A model generated the notes under the pieces. It was not told the origin of the DNA and did no database searches. It worked only from the letters and a program-made list of their open reading frames with translations. Below, piece after piece: positions 45,220 to 53,219 of a DNA stretch of 64,000 nucleotides (positions are counted from its first letter, which is position 1; every line of letters begins with the position of its first letter). This DNA is from an uncultured Succinivibrio sp. Lineage in GTDB: Bacteria > Pseudomonadota > Gammaproteobacteria > Enterobacterales > Succinivibrionaceae. Where the stretch lies: positions 1 to 64,000 of the forward strand of contig CAAECI010000094.1 in the NCBI GenBank assembly GCA_900754255.1, given 5' to 3'. The translations under genes were made by a program, and so were the position numbers.

Positions 45220-45997
45220 TCTAATTTATTTTAAAAGAGAAACGGTAGGAATAATTAAACATGATTTAAAATTTATTCTTAATATTTTTTTTACAAATAA
45301 TCCAATAGAAGAATTGGAGAAAAAATACGGGGAAATAATGGCGTATAAAACCTCCTTTTCATGCTCTGATTTCTCACTCCTTAAAGATAACGGAGAATGT
45401 GTTGGAGATCTGGAAGCCGTAAAACTTGTCCAAGATAAAATGGGGAACATGCCTGCCGCTTTGGCCTCTGAGGAAGGAATGTGGTCGGCATTAAGCCTTT
45501 CCGAACAGTTTTGGCCATATGTTAGAAAAAGATGGTTTATTCCTGCTTTGGAGAGACACTGCAACACTAAAGAACCACCTATAAATATGGAACAGAAGGA
45601 TAAAATATCACAATGGTTGCTTGCCAGAATTTTTTTTGAAAACTATCGCATTACTCGCCATGTTTTAGCCAGACTGTGGTGGATTGGCAAAATGACCTTT
45701 GTTGAAGGAGAAGATCCTTATAAACTTACGACCTTTGTCATGCGCAGTGAAGCATTAGTCACTGCAATATTCGAACGCAGTCAGGGATCGAACAGGACGC
45801 TGGTAAGAAATCTATGTTTCGAATTAATGAAAAGAGAAAAAAACGGAGAGTTAACGGTTAATCAGAATCTGATAAGAGAACTGTTCAAATATGTTAACGC
45901 TTGCGGCGGAGGCATATTGATAGACGAGGTGGCAAACAATCCTGATTCATTATCATTTTTAATGGATGCATTTTTAAAATGGTATAGACGCCGATGA
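45212..45997 (+). CDS. DUF6339-like protein of the defence operon
   Basis: 261 residues, last gene of the operon, overlapping the previous frame by 8 bases. The central block ASEEGMWSALSLSEQFWPYV followed by RKRWF, and HVLARLWWIGKMTF with DPYKLTTFVMRSEALVTAIFERS, resembles the DUF6339 family as I remember it, often encoded near restriction-modification genes. It is helical, with many Trp and Arg. No catalytic motif is recognised; a DNA-binding or adaptor role is a guess. Confidence 0.65.
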   Translation: MNNLIYFKRETVGIIKHDLKFILNIFFTNNPIEELEKKYGEIMAYKTSFSCSDFSLLKDNGECVGDLEAVKLVQDKMGNMPAALASEEGMWSALSLSEQFWPYVRKRWFIPALERHCNTKEPPINMEQKDKISQWLLARIFFENYRITRHVLARLWWIGKMTFVEGEDPYKLTTFVMRSEALVTAIFERSQGSNRTLVRNLCFELMKREKNGELTVNQNLIRELFKYVNACGGGILIDEVANNPDSLSFLMDAFLKWYRRR

Positions 45998-46245
45998 CTT
46001 ATCAAAGAAGCGGCAGTTTATCTTCGATGAGGGTTAAATCTCACCAAAAATGACAGCTGGATGCAAAAAAACATGCCTATGCTGTAAAATTCACTCCAAT
46101 GCTCAGATTTTTCTTAATTACTTGATTATTTTTTATTAAAGAAAATGAAGTTAAACAAAGTGCCTAGTTGCGCCTTGGCAAAGCGGAGATCAATTCGTCT
46201 GAAGTCTCCGCCCCTTTAGCAACGAAAATAAATCAGGACAATATA
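45998..46245. other. Right edge of the defence island
   Basis: About 250 bases without a supported gene, where base composition returns toward that of the host. It contains TGCGCCTTGGCAAAGCGGAG and other G+C-richer stretches. No terminator, inverted terminal repeat or copy of the tRNA-Arg 3' end is seen. Confidence 0.3.
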
Positions 46246-46716
46246 ATGCTTTACACCTTTAAAATTTATCCCTCCGGTTGGGGCCGGATCGCCTACCGGG
46301 TGATGGAAGTAGGCGGAGACAAATCCTTCGACAGCTTGGCAATGGATATTCTGGCCGCATTTAACTTTGGCTGCAATCATCTGTATGAATTCAGAAACAC
46401 ATTAGGAAGATCCGACCGTAGCATTATATTTAATCCCAACTACGACAATTTTAATCCGCTCTTGGGGTTTATCGGTGGAAACGACAGCGACACTGCCGAC
46501 GAATATAACGATCCCTGTCCAGACCGCAGACATTATGACAGCCGCAGACCGATTAAATTCCTAAATCCGGAAAAAAGTTCAAAATTTTATTTTCATTATG
46601 ATTTCTGTGATGATTGGATTTTTGTCATCCATGTCTCCAAAGTAGAGGCCGATAAGCCATCACCTGATCACTCAAATGTCATTAAAAGCGTCGGGAAAGT
46701 AGGAGGCCGATATTAA
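46246..46716 (+). CDS. pRiA4b ORF-3-like family protein
   Basis: 156 residues from the ATG at 46246 (AGGA ten bases upstream). The start YTFKIYPSGWGRIAYRVMEV, the following FDSLAMDILAAFNFGCNHLYEF and the end HYDFCDDWIFVIHVSKVE fit the plasmid pRiA4b ORF-3-like domain, common on mobile elements and of unknown function. Base composition is between island and host, so it may be from an earlier insertion at the tRNA site. Confidence 0.75.
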   Translation: MLYTFKIYPSGWGRIAYRVMEVGGDKSFDSLAMDILAAFNFGCNHLYEFRNTLGRSDRSIIFNPNYDNFNPLLGFIGGNDSDTADEYNDPCPDRRHYDSRRPIKFLNPEKSSKFYFHYDFCDDWIFVIHVSKVEADKPSPDHSNVIKSVGKVGGRY

Positions 46717-46773
46717 AGCGAGGTTGAGGGATAAGCTCTTCGTTTAAGACACCGGCAGATTTATGATGCCGAA

Positions 46774-46802
46774 GAAGCGGCTTTAAAATGTCCGCTTTTT
46801 TA
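46774..46802 (+). terminator. Terminator after the pRiA4b ORF-3-like gene
   Basis: AAGCGG pairs with CCGCTT (11-base loop), followed by TTTTT. Confidence 0.6.
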
Positions 46803-46882
46803 TTTAAGCACACGTTATAGAAAGTTCCGGGGCCTAAGGGCCGGCTATGCCGTCCATACTTTGCTCCGAGGCTGCACACATA

Positions 46883-46905
46883 AAAAAGACGCCTTTACGG
46901 CGCCC
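46883..46905 (-). terminator. Terminator after tRNA-Arg
   Basis: On the minus strand GCGCC pairs with GGCGT (one G-U pair) around GTAAA, followed by CTTTTTT, just beyond the encoded CCA. Confidence 0.55.
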
Positions 46906-46907
46906 TG

Positions 46908-46982
46908 TGGCGACCCCAGTAGGAATCGAACCTACAACTAGCCCTTAGGAGGGGCTTGTTATATCCATTTAACTATGAGGTC
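46908..46982 (-). tRNA. tRNA-Arg (anticodon CCT)
   Basis: Minus-strand cloverleaf: acceptor GACCTCA/TGGGGTC, anticodon loop CTCCTAA between AGCCC and GGGCT giving CCT (reads AGG), T-arm with GGTTCGATTCC, and encoded CCA (46908-46910). Its 3' end points to the pRiA4b-like gene and the defence island, the usual orientation for integration at a tRNA gene. Confidence 0.95.
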
Positions 46983-47066
46983 AACGCACGGCATTATAGC
47001 AATTTTCGTGCGCTTCTTCCAAAAAATGGCTTTGGCCTCCACAAAATTTAGTTCTAATGAAAAAAA

Positions 47067-48239
47067 TTAAAGCATGGGTACGGCCAGATCGTGCAGTCTG
47101 ATATTGAGCAGATTGTCGTCAAGCGAGTTGCTTTTTAGAAAAGCGGTATTGCGATCAACCCTTTGAACGGTATAGGTTCCGCTTGCCCTTTCGCTTTGAC
47201 TAAAGCTGCGTCCGTCAGGATCATAGCCCTCCGAATACTGCTCTATGGCAAATTTCATACCGCGACGTATGCCGTTCTCAGATCCCAAATTAATGATGAA
47301 GCCGTCATCCTCTATATCTATGATCTCCGCCTGAACCGAACGGCACTGTAAAAGGCCCGTCACATCCTCGGCAGCCCTTTTAGCCAAATCGTTCATACGT
47401 CTTCCGAAATCACTGCCGGCAAAAAGCTCCGATCGCATATCTATATATTGCCCCTGCTTAAACGGCCAGTCGGCAACCATGTCATATTGCTTGGAAAACA
47501 CACACATGCCGTCCTTTGCATCGTATACATTGATACCAAAGGAAAGAGTGCGCGTTCTTTGATAAAAAAGCTTATCCAAAACCCCGTTTCCCGCATCCGC
47601 AGCCGCTGCCGTATTGATGCTGCCCGTGATCAAAAACTGCGCATTTCCCTGCCTTGAAGCCGAGATTATTTCATCCTGCAAGAGCTGATCGGGTGAGGAA
47701 GGTCCCAATGTTCCGCGTAAAACGGCATTGCTTTGCGGACGCATGAGCAACGAGGGGGACTTAGCTATATGTGAAAACACGGCCCTTGAGAGCTCTTTGT
47801 TTATATTGTCTATGCCGGCACTTCCCTGATATGCATTTTGATCGGCATACACAAAGGTTAAGGGCAAAACCGCCTTTTTTATCGAGGAGGCGGCACAGGT
47901 AGAAACGCGGCTTTCATCCAGCAAAACCTTGACGACCACCTCTACCCTGCCGCGGGTATTTTGCTCGGATACCACCACCACCTTTCTGACGGGAACGGCG
48001 CTTTGAACCTTAGTCCCGCCGGAGCCTAACACTCCGTCCCTAAAATCCTGTACCGTGGTAACCTGTGCTCCGGCCTCGAGCATGGCATTGCGTATGGCAT
48101 CGTTTACGGCAGCATCGCGGGCATTTCCCACCGAATCGAGCACGGCGGCAGATCCGGTCACGGTATGCCAGCCGGCGTAAGCAGATCCTGATATACACAG
48201 CAAGGCACTTAGGGCTATGATGCTTAGAGTATTACGCAT
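47067..48239 (-). CDS. flgT: Flagellar H-ring protein FlgT
   Basis: Periplasmic protein of the Vibrio/Aeromonas-type flagellar H ring, which stabilises the basal body. 390 residues with signal peptide ending SGSAYA. Matches include WHTVTGSAAVLDSVGNARDAAVNDAIRNAM (a BON-like start), the central DUF-type domain, and C-terminal IIDIEDDGFIINLGSENGIRRG followed by YTVQRV. It is divergent from flgO-flgP across a sigma-54 promoter, as in Vibrio. Confidence 0.93.
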   Translation of the reverse strand: MRNTLSIIALSALLCISGSAYAGWHTVTGSAAVLDSVGNARDAAVNDAIRNAMLEAGAQVTTVQDFRDGVLGSGGTKVQSAVPVRKVVVVSEQNTRGRVEVVVKVLLDESRVSTCAASSIKKAVLPLTFVYADQNAYQGSAGIDNINKELSRAVFSHIAKSPSLLMRPQSNAVLRGTLGPSSPDQLLQDEIISASRQGNAQFLITGSINTAAAADAGNGVLDKLFYQRTRTLSFGINVYDAKDGMCVFSKQYDMVADWPFKQGQYIDMRSELFAGSDFGRRMNDLAKRAAEDVTGLLQCRSVQAEIIDIEDDGFIINLGSENGIRRGMKFAIEQYSEGYDPDGRSFSQSERASGTYTVQRVDRNTAFLKSNSLDDNLLNIRLHDLAVPML

Positions 48240-48265
48240 AACTCCTCCGTCTGAAATCCATCATT

Positions 48266-48281
48266 TGGCACTGAACTTGCA
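48266..48281 (+). promoter_or_regulatory. Sigma-54 promoter of flgO-flgP-flgN
   Basis: TGGCACTGAACTTGCA matches the consensus TGGCAC(G/T)-N4-TTGC(A/T) fully. It is about 80 bases upstream of the flgO ATG. Confidence 0.85.
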
Positions 48282-48361
48282 TTATTCATACCTAAAATAT
48301 GTGACGTAATGATGACACGATTTAAATAATTAATTTCATGCAGTATGCAGGAGAGGCCCTC

Positions 48362-49375
48362 ATGAAAGCAAATATCCTATTGATTGCGGCGTTTATCATG
48401 GCTTTGTCCGTGAACGGATGCGCGGCAAATAATGCCAAGGGAGGCAATGAAAGCATATATGATCGTCCCGGCATGGAGATAAGCAAGACGGCCTCTCAAA
48501 TGGCCGATACCCTGTGCGAAACCTTTAAACATGATCTTGAGGCTAAGGCTCGTAGCGATCACAGTGAATTTAAGAATTTCCCGATTGTAGGAGTAACCTC
48601 CTTCGTTGATACCGACACCTATGAGAATGCCGGACATTTGGGCAGAAGTCTGGGAGAGTTTTTCATTCACGAGCTCGACCGTCGCGGGATCCCCGTCGCC
48701 GAATTTAAAACCACCGGCAGTCTCAGCATCACCGAGGACGGCGAGGACATATTCTCCCGTGATTACAAGAAGCTCAAAGGGCAGGCCAAATTCCGTCATC
48801 TGCTTGCAGGGACCATCACGCGCAATGAATACGGCGTAGTGCTGTCTGGACGTATCATAGACATGCAAAGCTCTCAGGTACGCGGATCGGCCACGGGCTT
48901 CATCCCATATAAATATCTGCCCTATTGCTATCGTACTCGGGAAAAGAATTGTTCCTTTGAAGGCAGTATTTCGTATTCAACCTATATTCCCTCATCAAAA
49001 AACATAAATTCCGGCACTGCGGTGAGCTCCTCGGGTAATGTAACGGACACCGTCACCTCCGTACATGCTACGGTAAGCGACTCCTCGACCTACGTCTCGA
49101 CAGTAAAGAGCAACGGTAATATGCGTGAGGACGCCGCCGCGCGCACCGCTCGGGAGAAGCTTGAGCACGATCCTCTTTTTAATGAGAAATATTACCCGCA
49201 GGGGGCCAAAACCTCCCCCACCTCAAACGGTAATTACGAGCAATTCATTCATGATAAGGGCTCCATGCGCGGACATTCCTCCGTGATCTATCCTGCCGAT
49301 TCTTATCTTTACGGCGGACACTTGGTACGAGATGTGCATGATCAAAGTCAGTACCAAAGAATAGAGGACAATTAA
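48362..49375 (+). CDS. flgO: Flagellar outer-membrane lipoprotein FlgO with extended C-terminus
   Basis: 337 residues from the ATG at 48362 (GGAGAGG upstream). Lipobox at LSVNGC. The FlgO core (about 45-185: FPIVGVTSFVDTDTYENAGHLG, RSLGEFFIHELDRRGIPVAEF, LLAGTITRNEYGVVLSGRIID) is typical. The following 150 residues are Ser/Thr/Asn-rich and low in complexity, longer than in Vibrio FlgO. FlgO helps form the outer-membrane part of the sheathed or polar flagellum. Confidence 0.9.
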   Translation: MKANILLIAAFIMALSVNGCAANNAKGGNESIYDRPGMEISKTASQMADTLCETFKHDLEAKARSDHSEFKNFPIVGVTSFVDTDTYENAGHLGRSLGEFFIHELDRRGIPVAEFKTTGSLSITEDGEDIFSRDYKKLKGQAKFRHLLAGTITRNEYGVVLSGRIIDMQSSQVRGSATGFIPYKYLPYCYRTREKNCSFEGSISYSTYIPSSKNINSGTAVSSSGNVTDTVTSVHATVSDSSTYVSTVKSNGNMREDAAARTAREKLEHDPLFNEKYYPQGAKTSPTSNGNYEQFIHDKGSMRGHSSVIYPADSYLYGGHLVRDVHDQSQYQRIEDN

Positions 49376-49395
49376 TGCTTTTTACAGGCGGTTTT

Positions 49396-49857
49396 ATGAA
49401 ACTCAGACTTATTTGCACGGCATTAGTTGCAATGACGATGCTGGGAGCTTGCTCGGGAATGCTGTCAAGCACCTCCTTTACGCGAGATCTGGCCTACACG
49501 GATACCGGAGTCCATCGTCCCGATGAATTTCCCATCCTGCACGCCACCGGCTATGCTTCGATCTCCAGACAGCCCGGGCGTACCCAGGCCGAAAAGGAAA
49601 TCACCGCCATGCGGGCCTCCAAGATTGAAGCCTACCGAGAGCTTACCGAGCAGGTAAACGGGATCTATGTTAAAGCCGACAGCGCCGTCGACGGTAATAC
49701 CCGTCAATTGCGTGACGGTATCAAAACTCAGGTTGAAGGCTATGTGCACGGCGCCCGCGTGATCCGTCAATATCCGGTAGGCGACAGCTACGCTACCGAA
49801 TTGGAGCTTGATACCAAGATCATTTATGACCTGTACGATCTGAGAGGAGCATTGTAA
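49396..49857 (+). CDS. flgP: Flagellar outer-membrane lipoprotein FlgP
   Basis: 153 residues from the ATG at 49396; the frame is open from 49375, directly after flgO. Signal peptide with lipobox MLGAC. Matches FlgP in FPILHATGYASISRQPGRTQ, MRASKIEAYRELTEQVNGIYV and VHGARVIRQYPVGDSYATEL. It forms the outer-membrane-associated disk in Vibrio-type flagella. Its stop overlaps the flgN start. Confidence 0.93.
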   Translation: MKLRLICTALVAMTMLGACSGMLSSTSFTRDLAYTDTGVHRPDEFPILHATGYASISRQPGRTQAEKEITAMRASKIEAYRELTEQVNGIYVKADSAVDGNTRQLRDGIKTQVEGYVHGARVIRQYPVGDSYATELELDTKIIYDLYDLRGAL

Positions 49858-50315
49858 TGAATCAGTTTACGGCATCCCCGTCCCCCGCCGTTTTACCGGT
49901 GGCATTCTTTATTAAGGAGCAAGAGCAAACTCTTGCGACCCTGCACGATCTTCTCATGCGTGAAAGACTGGCCCTGAGACATCGGGAGTTAAAGGACGTC
50001 AACGATTTGGCACAGAAAAAATCCGCCCTTATGGTTAAGCTACAGGCCAATGATCAAAAGATCAGACTGCATCCGGAGGCTAACCTACTGAAAACCGTCT
50101 TTAAGGATCGCGTGGATGCGATCAAGACCGCGCTTAAGGAATGCAAGCGCCTAAACGGTATCAACGGTCGCCTTATAAACCTTGCCTTAAATTCTACGAT
50201 CAGACTTTCTGCAGTGCTTATGCAGACCCGTGATCGCGTAACCCGCAATTTAACCTACAACGATCACGGCCGCACCACCGCCCGCGGCCCCATGCGCCTG
50301 AGCATAGAGTGTTAA
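49857..50315 (+). CDS. flgN: Flagellar export chaperone FlgN
   Basis: 152 residues, mostly helical. FlgN binds the hook-filament junction proteins FlgK and FlgL before export. The N-terminal helix EQEQTLATLHDLLMRERLALRHRE, the following DVNDLAQKKSALMVKL and C-terminal NGRLINLALNSTIRLSAVLMQT fit the family. It overlaps flgP by one base. In related genomes flgN sits next to flgM; here it is about 12.6 kb away. Confidence 0.85.
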   Translation: MNQFTASPSPAVLPVAFFIKEQEQTLATLHDLLMRERLALRHRELKDVNDLAQKKSALMVKLQANDQKIRLHPEANLLKTVFKDRVDAIKTALKECKRLNGINGRLINLALNSTIRLSAVLMQTRDRVTRNLTYNDHGRTTARGPMRLSIEC

Positions 50316-50458
50316 TATGCTTTATTTTGGTGCATAGCGGGTTTTAAACCCAGCTCGTGCACCTTTTGTTTAAGATCCCCTTTGAATGGGGATTTGTTTT
50401 TATAGCACAACCCCCGCTTTGCTTTCTTAATATTTTGATCTTTGACAGGGGCTTTTCC

Positions 50459-51967
50459 GTGCAATCAAATCAAGATCCCGCAATCACCGGCCAAGGCGGT
50501 CTCAAGCGCTCCTTCGGTCTGTGTGAAGCTATTACCATCACCGCCGGATCCGTGATCGGCGTAGGTTTGTTTACCGTCGGCTCAAATGTAGTCGGTACAT
50601 TGGGGGCCGCTGTGATCCTGGCAACGCTGGTGGCACTTGTGATCAGCGTCTACCCGGCCATGCTGTACGCAGAAATGGGAGCCGCCCTGCCCTATGCCGG
50701 CGGTACCTATCAGTTCGCCTCTCTGGGCTTAGGTCGCGCTGCCGGCATGCTGGCAGGCTGGAACTTCATCATCTCGCTGGTGGCGGTCACCGGAGGTGAG
50801 GCTCTGGCCTTCTCTTACTATTTCAAGACCTTACTCTCCGCTTTGGGTATAGATCTTGAAATGTCCGACGTAATGCTGGCCTCACTCGTTTGTGCCGCCT
50901 TTATCATTGCCAACGTTTTCGGCGTTAAATTTACCGGCAGATTGCAAAACGGTTTTATGTTTTTCTTCTGGGGTGTGGCCGTGATCTGGTTTTTAACCAT
51001 GATCCCCAATATTCATCTGCCTTACTTTGTTAAGGCGCCCGAATTTCTGGATTTTAGCGGTGAAGCAAGCTTCATGTCCCAGGTTTGCCTGATATGGTGG
51101 TGCTTTGCCGGCTTCGAGGCCTGTGTAGCCATGGGTGAGGAAATACGCTTCCCCCGCATCACGCTACCGCGTGCGCTCTTTTTAGCTCCCTTTGTAGTCT
51201 TTGCCGTCAATGCCCTCTTCCAGTGGTATCTGGTCGGCATCACTCCGGCCGAGGAGCTTAAGGCCATTGCCGAGGCCGACGCCCCCTTTGCGCAGGCCAT
51301 GATGTCTGCGGGGATCTTAGGCTTCCCGCTTATATTGCTGGCTGCCGGCATCGCCTTCGGCGGTGATTTCTCCACCCTGAACGCCTCGATCGCAACGCCC
51401 CCTCGTTATCTTTTTACTATGGCTCGCGACGGCTCCATGCCCAAGATCTTTGCAAAGGTCTCCAAGCGTTATCAGACCCCCTATGTGGCGGTGATTTCCT
51501 TAGGCCTGCTCTCAATTGCACTGGTAGCCTCGAACTCACTCATCTACATTGCCTCCCTGTCTTTGTTTGCCGATCTCTTTTACTACGTAATCGGCATCAT
51601 CGCTGCTTTGGCCCTGCGCAAGCGCCGCCCCGATCTTATCCGTACCTATAAAGCCCCCTTCATCAGCATAGGAGCGCCGATCTCCGCTCTCATCTACCTC
51701 TATATGATGACCGAGCTGGATGTCGACGCATTCATAACCGGAGCCGCTTGGTGCGTATTGGGGCTTGCCGTGTACTTCATCTGCAAGGCTAAATACGGTA
51801 AGGCCGGTGAATTTAAGCTGGATATGAAGATCTCAGGCGCAGATGAGATCCCCACCGCCGCAGAAAGAGCTCACCTCGATCGTGAGTATCTGACCTGGAG
51901 GATCGTGGTAGGAACAGCCTGTATCCTTGCCGTCTGCCTGTTCGCCGTACCCTTTGTTTTTGCGTAA
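50459..51967 (+). CDS. APC-family amino acid permease
   Basis: 502 residues from the GTG at 50459 (AGGGG ten bases upstream). About 12 membrane helices, with the APC signature near the N-terminus TAGSVIGVGLFTVGSN and LPYAGGTYQFASLGLGRAAGM. The substrate is not readable from sequence. It follows flgN but is separated by 140 bases, with its own start region, and ends in a strong terminator. Confidence 0.9.
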   Translation: MQSNQDPAITGQGGLKRSFGLCEAITITAGSVIGVGLFTVGSNVVGTLGAAVILATLVALVISVYPAMLYAEMGAALPYAGGTYQFASLGLGRAAGMLAGWNFIISLVAVTGGEALAFSYYFKTLLSALGIDLEMSDVMLASLVCAAFIIANVFGVKFTGRLQNGFMFFFWGVAVIWFLTMIPNIHLPYFVKAPEFLDFSGEASFMSQVCLIWWCFAGFEACVAMGEEIRFPRITLPRALFLAPFVVFAVNALFQWYLVGITPAEELKAIAEADAPFAQAMMSAGILGFPLILLAAGIAFGGDFSTLNASIATPPRYLFTMARDGSMPKIFAKVSKRYQTPYVAVISLGLLSIALVASNSLIYIASLSLFADLFYYVIGIIAALALRKRRPDLIRTYKAPFISIGAPISALIYLYMMTELDVDAFITGAAWCVLGLAVYFICKAKYGKAGEFKLDMKISGADEIPTAAERAHLDREYLTWRIVVGTACILAVCLFAVPFVFA

Positions 51968-51981
51968 GGGATAAATAAGCT

Positions 51982-52014
51982 TAAGGGGGCGTATAACGCC
52001 CCCCTTCTTTTTTC
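51982..52014 (+). terminator. Rho-independent terminator after the APC permease
   Basis: Stem AAGGGGGCG/CGCCCCCCTT with loop TATAA, followed by TTTTTT. Confidence 0.85.
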
Positions 52015-52028
52015 CATGTCCTATAAGA

Positions 52029-53081
52029 TTAATTTGCCTTACGAGCTTCCATCTCCAGCTCATGCAAAGCCTGTCGCAGTATCCAAGCCTTAGCAGGATA
52101 TTTATGCAGATAACGACGGCGCACGTATTCTGATTTTTTGATAAAGGGCTCAGTGTCAGGCTCTATGATCTTGACCCTGCCCTTGTGGCGAAGTCGCGAC
52201 AAATCTATGTTTTCAAGCTCGGCCGTAAGCTCGCTTACGAAGGTCCCGGCCTTAACGGCCTCGTCCTTCACGATCCCGCGCTCGCTTTCGCTTAATTTAT
52301 CCCACACAGCATATGACATAAGTAATACATAATTCATGCGCGCATGACTGGTAATGGAAAGATAATGCATGTAATCATCGAGATGATTGGACACGATCAT
52401 GGATACGGGTAGCATGATCCCGTCCAAATAACCGTGCTTTACGGCATATACTCCGCTCGTGAAGGACATCTCACAGGGCTCGGCATTCATAGCAAAAAGA
52501 TAATCCTCATCGGGCCCCGGACCGCGTACCCAAAATCTTTGTCCCTCCATATCCTCAGGCGAATACACGGGACGGTCACGCATCAGGATCTGTAAATACC
52601 CGCCGTACCATACGTCAAGACCGACCAGATGCGAGGCCACCACGGGAAAATTTTTGAGGCCGTTTTTTATAATGGGATTGCCGGGCTGCATGATGGTTTC
52701 AAAGGAGGCAGGCTGCATCAAAAACGGCACACCCAGAAGCTCAATACCCGGATCCTGTGTTCTTAAACGGTTAACCGGAACCAAGGACAGATCCAAAGTA
52801 TTCACTACGGTATTTAGTACTATGTCCGAATTAACGGCTGACGGAGAAAAAAGATTTTGCTCGATCAAAATCATCCCGCCCGTTCTTGTTGCGACGTTCT
52901 TGGCAAACTGCCTTAGGGCCTCGACGAAGGGGGAGTATGAATTGTCCTCAAGCGCATAGTGCAATATCAAAGGCTCGGTACGCTCGGGTACGCTTTTTTT
53001 TTCGCCGCCACCCGAGCAACCCGTGCAAACAAGCAAAAGCCCCAACGCTAAAACAAGGGCTGAAAGAGACGATCTGAACAT
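52029..53081 (-). CDS. TRAP transporter substrate-binding lipoprotein (DctP-like)
   Basis: 350 residues with signal peptide and lipobox VCTGC. The body follows the DctP fold: LRTQDPGIELLGVPFLM, the VWYGGYLQILMRDRP segment that normally holds the carboxylate-binding region, and DIMLP-type YLDGIMLPVSM. There are no genes for the permease subunits DctQ/M beside it, so its partner is elsewhere or it acts alone as a sensor. It lies just after flrC on the same strand. As a lipoprotein it is anchored, unlike most DctP proteins. Confidence 0.8.
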   Translation of the reverse strand: MFRSSLSALVLALGLLLVCTGCSGGGEKKSVPERTEPLILHYALEDNSYSPFVEALRQFAKNVATRTGGMILIEQNLFSPSAVNSDIVLNTVVNTLDLSLVPVNRLRTQDPGIELLGVPFLMQPASFETIMQPGNPIIKNGLKNFPVVASHLVGLDVWYGGYLQILMRDRPVYSPEDMEGQRFWVRGPGPDEDYLFAMNAEPCEMSFTSGVYAVKHGYLDGIMLPVSMIVSNHLDDYMHYLSITSHARMNYVLLMSYAVWDKLSESERGIVKDEAVKAGTFVSELTAELENIDLSRLRHKGRVKIIEPDTEPFIKKSEYVRRRYLHKYPAKAWILRQALHELEMEARKAN

Positions 53082-53219
53082 GATGTATGTAGTTATTAAC
53101 GCAATTTATTAAATCCTACGGATACGAAATCGCCGCTCGTTTAAGGCACGGCTTAAGACGAAATCTGCAACCTCATCGGAGATGCTTGTACCCTCTTTCC
53201 TGCATTAACGTAAAGAAGA

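Larger units (their letters stand above)
39062..45997. mobile_element. AT-rich horizontally acquired defence island
   Basis: All genes from 39.06 to 46.0 kb show a sharp drop in G+C compared with both flanks: many AAA, AAT, ATA and AGA codons and Lys/Asn/Ile-rich proteins. It contains two divergent operons: HpaII-type restriction-modification plus Vsr, and the GHKL-ATPase operon. It separates flgM from flgT/flgO/flgP/flgN and lies near a tRNA-Arg gene. I find no integrase, transposase or flanking direct repeat, so the mode of entry is not visible. Confidence 0.7.

Noticed and set aside
38802..46982. Copy of the tRNA-Arg(CCT) 3' end at the left edge of the island, as expected for an integrated element
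   Set aside because: I searched by eye for the GGAATCGAACC-type segment near 38.8-39.1 kb and did not find it. No attachment repeat can be claimed.
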